This document shows, piece by piece, positions 35,261 to 44,819 of a stretch of DNA of 64,000 bases. Source of the stretch: CAWGCE01 sp964480915 (GTDB lineage: Bacteria > Planctomycetota > Planctomycetia > Pirellulales > Pirellulaceae); the NCBI GenBank assembly GCA_964480915.1, contig CAYZRS010000004.1:1-64000 (forward strand), read 5' to 3'. The stretch's first letter is position 1. Each line of letters opens with the position of its first letter. A model generated the notes under the pieces. That model did no database searches, was not told the origin of the DNA, and saw only the letters and a program-made list of their open reading frames with translations. The translations under genes and the position numbers were made by a program.

Positions 35261-37513
35261 ATGAACGTCCGCTTTTGGACATTTCGAAATCGAGCGATGG
35301 ACATCCGCCTGGCAGTGACCGCAGCTTTCTTGGCTGCACTTTTAGTCATCCCCCCGCGGAATTGTCGCGCGGAAGATCCGCCCATTTTCAACCTGTTGCC
35401 GCCACCGACCGTCAATTCGAAGGCCCCTCAAGAAGCGATTCCAGCGGTCGCGGAAGATCAACATTCGACAAGCGACATGCCGCCTGCCTTCGTGCCCACG
35501 AAACGCGCGCCATTGCTTCCGCCACCCTTCGTGCCAGAAGAAGCGGTTTCGCCTGCCGTTCCTCAACTTGCCAATCTGCCCGATGCCGAGCAGGTGCTGA
35601 CTTCGTCGACTGCCTCTTCACCATTCGACGCACCAACGCTGGCTATCGATGAATCGACCGTCATCATCGGCCCCGACAAGTTGCCTCCGCTGGATGACAC
35701 GAACTACTCGGGCTTCCCGACCAACCATCAAGGCTGGGATCCGGGCGCACCACCAATCACTTCAATGGACACGACTCTGGATTCCACATCGGATGGTCCC
35801 TTCGCTGCACAAGACGACGTCGATCGCGAGTTCTACCAATCACTCCTGCAGCACCCACCGATGGACGATGCCGCCACGCCGACGATCGATGCCATTCCGG
35901 TCGAGCGTGAGTCGGCGAATGAGTTGTGGTGGACCGGCTACACATCGAAACCGATGCGCAACGCCGTCGCGGCGAGGCCCGTTTCGATCAATTCGCTGAT
36001 TGAATCGGCGCTCAAGTATTCGGCTCAGATCCAAGTCATCAGCGATACGCCACTGATCCGAGAAACGGCCATCATTGAATCGGACGCGGCGTTTGATTGG
36101 TCCGGCTTCATGGAAACGACCTGGTACGATACGAACGAACCGGTCGGAAGTACGCTCACGACAGGTGGCCCCCCACGATTTGAAAACAAGCTTTTCGAGT
36201 ACGAATACGGCTTGCGTAAGCAGACCTCGCGCGGCGGGCGATTGGAAATTGGCCAGCGTTACGGACATGAGAATAGCAACTCCATTTTCTTCATCCCGAA
36301 TGATCAAGGGACCGCCCGTCTGACGCTAAACTACACTCAGCCGCTCTTAAGAGGAGCCGGTCGAGTCTACAACACGAGCTTGGTCCTACTCGCTCAGGTC
36401 GAAGCGGGTGCCGCCCGCAACGAATTCTCTCGAGAGCTGCAAGAACACTTGCTAGAAGTGACCCGCGGTTACTGGGCACTCTATCTCGAACGGGGCGCTT
36501 TGATTCAGAAGCAGCGACTCTTCAAACGGGGCCAAGAAATCCTGGCCGAGCTGGAACATCGCGAATCGATTGATGCGGTGGCGAACCAAATCGTCCGTGC
36601 TCGCGCAGCGGTGGCGGCTCGCGAATCGGACCTCTTCCGGTCAGCTGCCGCCGTCAAGAATGCGGAAGGCCGGATTCGCGCTTTGGTGAACGATCCGCAA
36701 CTAGGGATGCTCGATGAATTCGAACTGATGCCGATCGGCCACCCGACCAACTGCGAAGTCCCGGTCGATATGCGGCAATCGATGGAAGCCTCTTTCCGCC
36801 ACCGACCCGAAATTCACTCGGCCATCAAACAGATCAAAGCCTCTTCTGTTCGTCAGAAAATGAGCAAGAACGAACTCCTCCCAGCACTGGACATGGTGCT
36901 AGAGACCTACGTTGCCGGCCTACGAGGCGAATCGGATTTGGCAGGCGCCTGGCGCGACATGTTCCAGGAAGGCGAACCCAGCTACTCGGCCGGCCTACAA
37001 TTAGACATCCCCTTGCGTAATCGTGAAGCGAAAGCCAGATTCCAACGCCGCGCAATCGAAACTCGCCAATTCCAAAATCAGTTCCGAGCCACGCTACACG
37101 CCATGCAACTCGAAGTGGAGATCGCGGTTCGTGAGGTGCAAACTTCCCATCGCGAAATGGAAGCCAAGTTGCAGGCGATGAAAGCTGCCGCCAGCGAAGT
37201 CGAATACATCGATCGTCGTTGGCGTCTCTTGCCCGGTGAAGACCGCACCGCCAGCCTCGTGCTCGAGGACCTCTTGGGAGCCCAAGAGCGGCTGACTGCA
37301 GAAGAATTCGATTACCTCAACGCCCAAGTCACCTACAACTTGGCCATTACCAACCTCCATAAGGCGACCGGCACTCTGTTGCACATGGAAAACATTACCA
37401 CCACCCGCACCGAAGACTGCGGCATCCCGCAAACGCGTCTTCATAAAGCGGGAGGCCGCATGATGGTTGATCCCCAAGTCGGCCCGGCCGCTTTCCAAGC
37501 ACCGATGCCGTAG
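35261..37513 (+). CDS. TolC-family outer membrane efflux protein with a long N-terminal extension
   Basis: TolC-like trimers form the outer membrane channel of secretion and efflux systems. The 750-residue protein has a signal peptide (about 13-37, NCRAE), then an unusual proline-rich region of about 200 residues, then the TolC domain from about 240 to 715: NSLIESALKYSAQIQV, LNYTQPLLRGAGR, a long helical span with repeated heptads, FEL...HRPEIHSAIKQ, YSAGLQLDIPLRNREAK and NLAITNLHKATGTLL. Usual TolC is about 450-500 residues, so the extension is extra. The start at 35261 is chosen for its ribosome binding site. The SecA-like gene follows after 57 bases; the run continues with GAF-HlyD and M50-HlyD. 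Confidence 0.9.
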   Translation: MNVRFWTFRNRAMDIRLAVTAAFLAALLVIPPRNCRAEDPPIFNLLPPPTVNSKAPQEAIPAVAEDQHSTSDMPPAFVPTKRAPLLPPPFVPEEAVSPAVPQLANLPDAEQVLTSSTASSPFDAPTLAIDESTVIIGPDKLPPLDDTNYSGFPTNHQGWDPGAPPITSMDTTLDSTSDGPFAAQDDVDREFYQSLLQHPPMDDAATPTIDAIPVERESANELWWTGYTSKPMRNAVAARPVSINSLIESALKYSAQIQVISDTPLIRETAIIESDAAFDWSGFMETTWYDTNEPVGSTLTTGGPPRFENKLFEYEYGLRKQTSRGGRLEIGQRYGHENSNSIFFIPNDQGTARLTLNYTQPLLRGAGRVYNTSLVLLAQVEAGAARNEFSRELQEHLLEVTRGYWALYLERGALIQKQRLFKRGQEILAELEHRESIDAVANQIVRARAAVAARESDLFRSAAAVKNAEGRIRALVNDPQLGMLDEFELMPIGHPTNCEVPVDMRQSMEASFRHRPEIHSAIKQIKASSVRQKMSKNELLPALDMVLETYVAGLRGESDLAGAWRDMFQEGEPSYSAGLQLDIPLRNREAKARFQRRAIETRQFQNQFRATLHAMQLEVEIAVREVQTSHREMEAKLQAMKAAASEVEYIDRRWRLLPGEDRTASLVLEDLLGAQERLTAEEFDYLNAQVTYNLAITNLHKATGTLLHMENITTTRTEDCGIPQTRLHKAGGRMMVDPQVGPAAFQAPMP

Positions 37514-37570
37514 TGAGTCGCTTTCGTTTCGCCGAACAGGTTATCTCGTATTCGTCCCCGTAGAGTTCCC

Positions 37571-39529
37571 ATGTCGCAGCGACTTTCCAAATACAATCGC
37601 CTGACAAACCAGCTGTGGGCCAAAAGCTACGCACCTCTCGCCTCGCATCGCCACCTCTGCAAGACGATCGCAGACCGCGCCAATCAACTGACGTCGCTGG
37701 CCGATGGGCAGATCTCTGAATGTGTGCAGGAACTAAAGTCTCGCGTCAACGGTGGAGTCCCAATCTTGGACCTGTCGATCCTGATCGACTGCTTTGCCTT
37801 AACGTTTGAAGCTGTCCGCCGCACCACGACGCTCAGCTACTACCAGGTTCAACTGCTGGCCGGGTTGGCGTTGGCCGCCGGTGCCATTGCCGAAATGAAG
37901 ACCGGCGAAGGCAAAACGATCGTCGCTGCGCTCCCTGCGACGCTGCACGCACTCAAAGGGGAAGGCGTCCACGTCGCCACGGTCAACAGCTACCTGGCCG
38001 AACGCGATCATGAACTCTTGCTGCCGGCCTACACGTTGTTGGGAATGAGCATCGGTCTGCTCAAAGAAAAGGCGAAGCCCGACGAAAAACGAAGTGCCTA
38101 CGCTTGCGATATCACTTACGGAACCGGCTATGAATTCGGCTTCGACTACTTGCGCGACCAAAGCTCGCTTCGTCGCAATCGCAAATCGATGCTGGGACAG
38201 TCTTTCCGCCAAAGCCTACGCGGCGTCACCAATGCGGCCCAATCTCGCATGCAACGCGGCCACGCTTTCGCCGTCATCGACGAAATCGACAGCGTCCTCA
38301 TCGACGAAGCCAACACGCCACTGGTGCTTAGCGGATCGGCCGAAGCGCCGAACGCCAATACCGAAGGTTACCGTCGTGCGGCCGAATTGGCGACCGAATT
38401 AGAAGAAGGTGAACATTTCACGATCGATCAGCGACAACGGACGATTCAACTGACCGAATTGGGGCAAGAGAAGATTTTTCAGAGCCGCGAACATGTCCCC
38501 GATACGGGACTGATTCGCCCCTGGTCGACCTATGTCGAGCAAGCCCTACGAGCCAGTCAGCTGCTCAAACGAGATGTCGACTACGTGGTCCAAGACGGCA
38601 AGGTCATGATCGTCGATCAGTACACCGGTCGCATCTTTGCCGATCGCACTTGGCGAGACGGACTGCACCAAGCGGTCGAGTTTCGCGAAGCGGTCGAAGT
38701 CACTTCGGAAAAGAACTCTCTAGCGAGAGTCTCACGGCAACGCTACTTCGGGCTCTATGACAGACTCTGCGGCATGACCGGCACCGCTTCTGGACATGAA
38801 TCGGAATTGCAGCAGTTTTACCAACTGCCAGTCGTCATCATTCCAGAACGACGCAAGAATCAGCGACAATCCCATAAGACACGTTATTTTCCCTCCACCG
38901 AGGCCAAGTGGCAAGCGATCGCCGCCGATATTCAAGCGCGGCACACTCACGGACAGCCGGTGCTTGTCGGCACGCGAACCATCCGCGAAAGCGAAGCCAT
39001 TTCTGACATCCTGCGTCAGCTTCGCGTTCCCCACAAGATTCTCAATGGAACTCAGACGGAAGACGAAGCCGACATCGTCGCCCATGCGGGCGCGGCCGGG
39101 TCGATCGTAATCGCGACTAACATGGCCGGCCGTGGTACCGACATTCATACGAGCGACGAAGTCTGCCGCCTGGGCGGTCTCCATGTGATTGCCACCGAAC
39201 GACAAGAATCAAAGCGTATCGACCGCCAGCTGATTGGCCGTTCGGCCCGACAAGGAAAACCGGGGTCGTGTCAATTCTTCGTCTCCGCCGACGACGAACT
39301 GATTACCCAACACGGTCCCGAAGTGGGCAACCGGCTCGCCAAAGCGGGCCGCAAACACAACGAGTCGTTCGAAAACCTTGATCGCACCATGGACGGCCTG
39401 CAGCAGCGAGCCGAATTGCAATCGTACGAAGCGAGATGCAACTTGTACCGCCAAGACCAATGGCTGAACGAAGTACTTTCGACCGTTGCTGAAGTGGATA
39501 AACCGGCCGAAGCCGTGGCTGCCGGCTAG
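37571..39529 (+). CDS. SecA-like ATPase lacking the C-terminal wing and linker domains
   Basis: The 652-residue protein has the SecA motor: YYQVQLLAGLALAAG, Walker A MKTGEGKTIVAALP (about 110-123), NSYLAERD, ITYGTGYEFGFDYLRD, the DEAD-like DEIDSVLIDEANTPL (about 237-251), the preprotein-binding region, and NBD2 with MTGTASG, ATNMAGRGTDI (about 515-525) and GRSARQGKPGS (about 556-566). All ATPase motifs look intact. Canonical SecA is about 850-950 residues; this one stops after the first helix of the scaffold (LQQRAELQSYEARCNLYR), so the helical wing, IRA1 finger and zinc-bearing C-terminal linker are absent. It is thus an accessory SecA relative, not the housekeeping copy. Gene neighbours suggest it powers export of specific proteins. 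Confidence 0.9.
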   Translation: MSQRLSKYNRLTNQLWAKSYAPLASHRHLCKTIADRANQLTSLADGQISECVQELKSRVNGGVPILDLSILIDCFALTFEAVRRTTTLSYYQVQLLAGLALAAGAIAEMKTGEGKTIVAALPATLHALKGEGVHVATVNSYLAERDHELLLPAYTLLGMSIGLLKEKAKPDEKRSAYACDITYGTGYEFGFDYLRDQSSLRRNRKSMLGQSFRQSLRGVTNAAQSRMQRGHAFAVIDEIDSVLIDEANTPLVLSGSAEAPNANTEGYRRAAELATELEEGEHFTIDQRQRTIQLTELGQEKIFQSREHVPDTGLIRPWSTYVEQALRASQLLKRDVDYVVQDGKVMIVDQYTGRIFADRTWRDGLHQAVEFREAVEVTSEKNSLARVSRQRYFGLYDRLCGMTGTASGHESELQQFYQLPVVIIPERRKNQRQSHKTRYFPSTEAKWQAIAADIQARHTHGQPVLVGTRTIRESEAISDILRQLRVPHKILNGTQTEDEADIVAHAGAAGSIVIATNMAGRGTDIHTSDEVCRLGGLHVIATERQESKRIDRQLIGRSARQGKPGSCQFFVSADDELITQHGPEVGNRLAKAGRKHNESFENLDRTMDGLQQRAELQSYEARCNLYRQDQWLNEVLSTVAEVDKPAEAVAAG

Positions 39530-39622
39530 CCAGAGATACGCCCCTTCGTGGTGGTAAGCGAAGTCTTGCCAACACGATCATGACCCCGCACACGCACCAG
39601 ACCGACCTTTTTTGACCACGAA

Positions 39623-41509
39623 TTGGAAGCTGTTATGTCGACGCTTGGAACACCTACAAACACTCCCACCTTGGCCGTCGTGGGCGGGCAAGCCGGTCGC
39701 AACAACGTCGATCACATTGAATCCGACTTGCAGCGCATTTTCGGACAGTCGCAGAAACCTCGCGTCATCCTTGACCAACTGATTCAGTCGGCGGTGCGCC
39801 ATACACAATCGGAATTCGTTGCGCTCTATCAGCCCGACTCGACGGGCAAAATGCGAACGGTCGCCTCGCACGGAAACCTGGACACCTTCCAAGAACTTTT
39901 TTCGGCCGAAGCGTTTCATGCTGTCTGCCAGGCAGCCGCAACGCGTAAGGATGTGATTACAAAATGCCTCTCGGAATCGGCGCGTCGCTTCGCAATAGCC
40001 GCACCCGTGATGGCGCCCGGGCAGCCAGCTTCGGTATTTACCGCGCTGGTCACGCCCGGAGAACATGGAGTGGCACCACGCATTGCAGCGATCGACATGA
40101 TCGCTGGTGCGTTGTCACAATGGCGATTGACCGATGCCCTCGATCGCCTTGAATGGGAAGCCCGCGCTTCGGCCGCGGCGACGGAATTGGTCAGTCGTAT
40201 CGAAACGTCGGAGTCGTTTCCGGCCGCGTTATTCCTGACGGTCAATGAACTGCAAAAGTTCTTTGCCTGTGAACAGGTGATCCTTGGACAAAAACGACTC
40301 GACGGAGCCGGTGTCGACGTCAAAGTCGTATCGGGCGTTGCCGAATTTGACAAAAACGCTGAATCGATGGAGTTGGTACGAGCCGCCATGGACGAGACGC
40401 TCGTCCGAGCCGAAATGACCACCTGGCCACCACTATCGGCCAAGGAACGCCATGCGACGCTCGCTCATCGCAAGCTGATCGAAACGACGAAGCATGAGGC
40501 GGTCGTCAGCGTTCCGCTCACGACCATCGAGGACCAGACGCTCGGCACGCTGATGTTTCTCGGTCGGCGCGACGGCATGCACAACGCGCGTCGTCTGGGC
40601 GCCATCGAAGCGATGCGGCCCCATCTGGCAACCGCCATCGCAACCCGCAAGGCGGCCGAGCCGAGTAAGCTGCGGAAAGCGTGGCGCATGGTCTTCGGTA
40701 ACGAGACGACGGTGACCAACAAAGCGCTCGTCGCTGCCGTGGCCATACCACTGTGCATCATTCCGATGATTCCAGTTCCTCATCGGATCAAGTCAGATTG
40801 TATCGTCGAACCGGTTGTCCGCCGATTCACGGTGGCACCTTACGACGGTCTGCTCAAGAACAGCCTCGTCAAACCGGGCGACATCGTTCAAGAGGGGCAA
40901 GTGTTAGCACGGATGGATGATCGCGAGCTGCGCTGGGAAATGTCCCGTTTGGCCGCCGATCGAGCACGCGCCTTGAAGAAAGTCGACGTCGCGATGGCGT
41001 CGCACGACACGTCCGAACAGCAATTGGCCGAGTTCGAACGCCAAGCGTTCGACGTCAAAATCAAGTTACTAAAATACCGCGAAGAGAACCTCGAAATCAC
41101 GGCGCCGCTTGACGGTCTCATTCTTAAAGGAGACTTGGAAGACGCGCAAGGCGCGCCAGTCCAGGCAGGCCAGGCACTATTCGAAGTCGCACCGCTCGAT
41201 CCGATCAAACTAGAACTGGCCATTCCCGAAGAGGATTTGCCCACCGTCAGTGAAGGCATGACCGTCACGGCTCAGCTGGACGGCTATCGAGGCGACAAGG
41301 TCAGCGGCGAGGTGAGTACGATTCACCCGCGGGCCGAAATCCGCGATGGGCAGAATGTCTTCATCGCCGAAGTGCAATTGGAAAACCCAGATGGTGAACT
41401 GCTGCCCGGCATGAGCGGCCTGGCTCGAGTTCGATCCAACCTGCGACCGCTCGGTTGGATTTGGTTCCACAAGGCTTGGCATCGCGTCCGAGTGTTCTTC
41501 GGCGTATAG
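39623..41509 (+). CDS. GAF-HlyD fusion: sensor-linked membrane fusion protein
   Basis: The 628-residue protein starts with a cytoplasmic part of about 350 residues that contains GAF-like sensor folds (LDQLIQSAVRHTQSEFVALY at about 45-65; a second at about 185-345, with VVSVPLTTIEDQTLGTLMFL). A membrane segment follows (about 368-386), then an HlyD-type periplasmic adaptor: APYDGLLKNSLVKPGDIVQEGQVLARMDDREL (lipoyl/barrel-sandwich half), a short coiled coil and a beta-barrel with LELAIPEEDLPTV and LPGMSGLARVRS. Membrane fusion proteins normally lack sensor domains. It lies between the SecA-like and M50-HlyD genes, 93 and 59 bases away. A diverged paralogue is at 48236-50209. Confidence 0.85.
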   Translation: MEAVMSTLGTPTNTPTLAVVGGQAGRNNVDHIESDLQRIFGQSQKPRVILDQLIQSAVRHTQSEFVALYQPDSTGKMRTVASHGNLDTFQELFSAEAFHAVCQAAATRKDVITKCLSESARRFAIAAPVMAPGQPASVFTALVTPGEHGVAPRIAAIDMIAGALSQWRLTDALDRLEWEARASAAATELVSRIETSESFPAALFLTVNELQKFFACEQVILGQKRLDGAGVDVKVVSGVAEFDKNAESMELVRAAMDETLVRAEMTTWPPLSAKERHATLAHRKLIETTKHEAVVSVPLTTIEDQTLGTLMFLGRRDGMHNARRLGAIEAMRPHLATAIATRKAAEPSKLRKAWRMVFGNETTVTNKALVAAVAIPLCIIPMIPVPHRIKSDCIVEPVVRRFTVAPYDGLLKNSLVKPGDIVQEGQVLARMDDRELRWEMSRLAADRARALKKVDVAMASHDTSEQQLAEFERQAFDVKIKLLKYREENLEITAPLDGLILKGDLEDAQGAPVQAGQALFEVAPLDPIKLELAIPEEDLPTVSEGMTVTAQLDGYRGDKVSGEVSTIHPRAEIRDGQNVFIAEVQLENPDGELLPGMSGLARVRSNLRPLGWIWFHKAWHRVRVFFGV

Positions 41510-41568
41510 CGGCAACCGATCTGCGCCTTGCTGCCTACGATGCTCGCTGACTTATCGGAAATCTTCTT

Positions 41569-43731
41569 ATGAATAGCCAATCCAGTACCGTTGAAATCTC
41601 GAATGTCGCGCCTGCGTTGCGAAACGATTTGACGTTTACGCTCCAACGCCACGGCGAGCAAACCTGCTATCTCGTCGAAGATGAGAAAAACTCGCGGTTC
41701 TACCGCATCGGCATTCCCGAATACACGTTCATCTCGCTCTTAGATGGGACGACGAGCATTCGTGAAGCGATGGCTCATACGGCGGCTCTGCTGGGAAAAG
41801 ATGCCTTCACCGAGCGTGATGCCGCGTCGATCTGTAAATGGCTCGTCGATTGCCAATTGGCACAGACGGAGGCGTCGGCCGAATTTGATCGCCTCCTTAC
41901 CGCCTCAGAAAAGTCGGCCTCGCAGAAGCGCATTCAAAAATACAATCCGATCATGGTCCGAGTTCCACTATTCCGGCCCGACAGGTTCCTGGCCGCAGCG
42001 ACTCGGGTTTTCGGTTGGTGGGTCAGTTGGCCGGCGTTCTTCTTATGGTTGGCCGTTGTCGGCTTTGCTTTTCATCAAGTGTTGACGCACTGGGTTTCCA
42101 TCCGCTCTTCGTCCATGAACATCATGGCCAAGGGCAACATGATCTACCTCCTGCTGTTCTGGTGCATCCTCAAGGTTTTTCACGAGCTGTCGCACGGGAT
42201 CGCCTGCAAGAAGTTCGGTGGGCATGTTCGAGAGGCAGGCCTACTATTCATCGCGATGGCGCCCATCCCGTACGTCGACGTGACCTCCTCTTGGCGGTTC
42301 GCATCGAAATGGAAGCGCATTTTCGTCTCAGCAGCCGGGATGTATACCGAGCTATTCATTGCGGCGCTAGCGACGCTCGTCTGGATTCACACCGACTCGC
42401 CCGTCGTTCGCCAGCAAGCGTACAACGTCATGATCACGGCCAGTTTCGTCACGCTCATCTTCAATGCAAATCCGTTGATGCGGTTTGACGGATACTACAT
42501 GTTGTCCGATTTCTTCGAACTGCCAAACCTCTACGGCATGGGGCAACAGTACACCAAATACTTGGGCCGACGCTACTTGATGGGCGTCAAAGCGAAGATG
42601 CCAGCCTGGCCGATGAAAAAGGCCTTCATCGTTCGTTGTTACGGCATTGCAGCGATGTTTTGGCGAATCCTCGTTTGTGCGAGCATCTTCTGCGCCGCCG
42701 CTTCCCTCTTTAAGGGAGCCGGTATCGTACTGGCGCTGGGTGGTCTGTTGCTGTGGGTTGGCATGCCGCTTTATCAGTTGGGCAAGTATCTTGTCCAAGG
42801 TAACACGATGGAGAAACCAAGCTTCAAGCGGTTCGCCATCACAGCCACCGTTCTGACCGCCGTCACGATCGGTCTCCTCATGCTGCCCGAACCGGGTGGC
42901 ACACGCGCCCCCGGAATCGTCGCGTACGAACCTTTGAGCGTGGTTCGCGCACCTCATTCCGGATTTGTTCGCGAGATCCACGTCAAACCGGGACAACACG
43001 TCAAGCCGTCCGACATCCTCGTTGTCCTCGAAAACAAAGACCTCAACGCTGACCTCGCTCAGCTGCAGATTGAAGAGGTCCTATCCCAGCAGCGCAGTCG
43101 CATCTATCTCAAAGATGGCGACGTGGCCGCAGACCAGGTCGAGACGGAAATGCGGCAAGCATTCGCCACGGAAATACGGGAACGCAAATCGCAGCTGAGC
43201 CAGTCTTCCGTGGTGGCTCCGGCGGGCGGCCGAGTCATCACGCGTGACCTCGATTCACTGATCGGTTCCTACGTCCAAGAGGGCGAAGAAATCCTCGCCA
43301 TCGGAAATGAGAGTCAAAAAGAGATCCTCATGGCGGTCGCCCAACAAGACGTCAAGACGTTCACCGCCTGCAGTGGCGACCCGGTCGACGCATTCTTGAA
43401 AACGGCGGGCGGCAAGACGCTCGAATGCAAGCTCGGCACGGTCGATCCACGAGCCAGCCAAACTTTAGATCAACCTGCCCTCGGCGCCAACAATGGTGGA
43501 CCGCTCGCGGTACAACCGATCACCCAAGCCGATTCGGACGCCGAATGGGAATTGACGGAACCTCGTTTCGTCGCGAAGGTGAAGCTCACCGCCGAACAAT
43601 CGGAATCGCTCCGCACCGGCCAACTGGCGACGATGCGGCTAAGCAAAGCGCGAGGCACGCTTGGCCAGTTCTTCTACCGATCGGTCAGCACTTGGATCGA
43701 GCGACGTCTCAAGCTGTTGAAGAATGCCTAG
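41569..43731 (+). CDS. PqqD-like/M50 peptidase/HlyD fusion protein
   Basis: The 720-residue protein has a PqqD-like N-terminal domain (about 10-105; LQRHGEQTCYLVEDE, YRIGIPEYTFISLLDG), then a polytopic M50 (site-2 protease) core with HELSH at about 205-209 and the distal zinc ligand in NANPLMRFDGYY (aspartate about 307). From about residue 430 it is a HlyD-type adaptor: VVRAPHSGFVREIHVKPGQHV, a coiled coil, SSVVAPAGGRVITRD and a beta-barrel. Catalytic residues are intact, so intramembrane proteolysis is possible, although the module may have become structural. It ends the first plus-strand run; a paralogue lies on the minus strand at 46050-48215. Confidence 0.87.
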   Translation: MNSQSSTVEISNVAPALRNDLTFTLQRHGEQTCYLVEDEKNSRFYRIGIPEYTFISLLDGTTSIREAMAHTAALLGKDAFTERDAASICKWLVDCQLAQTEASAEFDRLLTASEKSASQKRIQKYNPIMVRVPLFRPDRFLAAATRVFGWWVSWPAFFLWLAVVGFAFHQVLTHWVSIRSSSMNIMAKGNMIYLLLFWCILKVFHELSHGIACKKFGGHVREAGLLFIAMAPIPYVDVTSSWRFASKWKRIFVSAAGMYTELFIAALATLVWIHTDSPVVRQQAYNVMITASFVTLIFNANPLMRFDGYYMLSDFFELPNLYGMGQQYTKYLGRRYLMGVKAKMPAWPMKKAFIVRCYGIAAMFWRILVCASIFCAAASLFKGAGIVLALGGLLLWVGMPLYQLGKYLVQGNTMEKPSFKRFAITATVLTAVTIGLLMLPEPGGTRAPGIVAYEPLSVVRAPHSGFVREIHVKPGQHVKPSDILVVLENKDLNADLAQLQIEEVLSQQRSRIYLKDGDVAADQVETEMRQAFATEIRERKSQLSQSSVVAPAGGRVITRDLDSLIGSYVQEGEEILAIGNESQKEILMAVAQQDVKTFTACSGDPVDAFLKTAGGKTLECKLGTVDPRASQTLDQPALGANNGGPLAVQPITQADSDAEWELTEPRFVAKVKLTAEQSESLRTGQLATMRLSKARGTLGQFFYRSVSTWIERRLKLLKNA

Positions 43732-43754
43732 CCCAGCTCGGCGTGTCGACTTGT

Positions 43755-44819
43755 CTATTTCAAGAACAAGATCGACACTCCGACGATGGCCAAGACGGTT
43801 CCTACAAACGCTCGTATCGTAACTCGGTCGCTGAGAAAGATTGCCCCGAGCGGCAGCAGCAACAGAGGGGGCGTCGCCATGATCGTCGTCGCGATACCGA
43901 CCCGAGTATTTTCGATGGCAATGTAGCTGAACCAAATCCCCAGGAATGGGCCGACGAACGCGCCCGACGCCACGTAACACAACGCGCGAACGTCTTTGTA
44001 CTTGCGGAGTGTCGCCAGCAGATTGCCGGTCAAAACGGTCCACAGGACCAAGCAGACGACCGCCACAAGCACGCGACAGAGCGTTGCCGACAACTCGGAA
44101 TAGTCTCCTTCGAGGGCGACTTTGGTCATGATGACATTCGCCGTCTGTCCTAAAACGCCAACGAATGCCAAACCGATCCCGATCCAGAAGTTCTTTCGTT
44201 CCGCTGCTTGGTCCAATCCGTTGGTTTGCGCTTCGCCCTCGACTGCCGTGACATCGGCCTCTTCTTCCTGGTTTGGGGCAGTCCGCTGTTCGCTCACGAC
44301 CCAGCCGATCGCCAGGACCGTCACGCCAATCCCCACGTACTCCAGCGGCCGAATCGATTCGCCAAACATCAACCAAGCGAAGAAGGTACAGATGACGGGC
44401 ACCAGAGTCATCACCAACATCGACAGTTGCGGCCCGATCCGCATGAAGGCGAAGAACAAAGCTCCATCACCAATCACAAGGCCAAGAATGCTGGACACGC
44501 CCAACCAGCCCCAGCGCCATGGCTCGGTCTCCCAAGGAATCACGCGACCAAATTGGTAAAAGTGAAATGTGGAGATGAACAGCAGCGCGAATATTAGCCG
44601 GGTCGTGTTGACGACGGTCGCGCCGATGCGCTTACTTCCCAGCGTAAACAGCAACGAACAACAGGCCCACAAAAAGGCCGTGGCCAAGGAAGCGAGTTCC
44701 CCCAATTGCGAATCGAACAAGTGACGCTTTCCGAAGGAACTTGGCGTGGGATGACTGCGAAAACACTTTCCAATTTCAGCCACACAATCGACGTTGGCTC
44801 CGCCGTCATCTTCTTCCAT
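43755..44819 (-). CDS. EamA/DMT-family transporter
   Basis: The protein has ten hydrophobic segments in two EamA halves, with TLVPVICTFFAWLMFGESI closing the first half and TTIMATPPLLLLPLGAIFLSDRV closing the second; a charged loop between them is rich in glutamate. DMT carriers move small metabolites; the substrate is not predictable. The first 33 residues from the ATG at 44819 are cysteine-containing and soluble, unlike the family. A TTG at 44720 with GGAAAG in front gives 321 residues starting close to the first membrane segment and may be the true start. It converges with the M50-HlyD gene and is not obviously part of the secretion locus. Confidence 0.85.
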   Translation of the reverse strand: MEEDDGGANVDCVAEIGKCFRSHPTPSSFGKRHLFDSQLGELASLATAFLWACCSLLFTLGSKRIGATVVNTTRLIFALLFISTFHFYQFGRVIPWETEPWRWGWLGVSSILGLVIGDGALFFAFMRIGPQLSMLVMTLVPVICTFFAWLMFGESIRPLEYVGIGVTVLAIGWVVSEQRTAPNQEEEADVTAVEGEAQTNGLDQAAERKNFWIGIGLAFVGVLGQTANVIMTKVALEGDYSELSATLCRVLVAVVCLVLWTVLTGNLLATLRKYKDVRALCYVASGAFVGPFLGIWFSYIAIENTRVGIATTIMATPPLLLLPLGAIFLSDRVTIRAFVGTVLAIVGVSILFLK

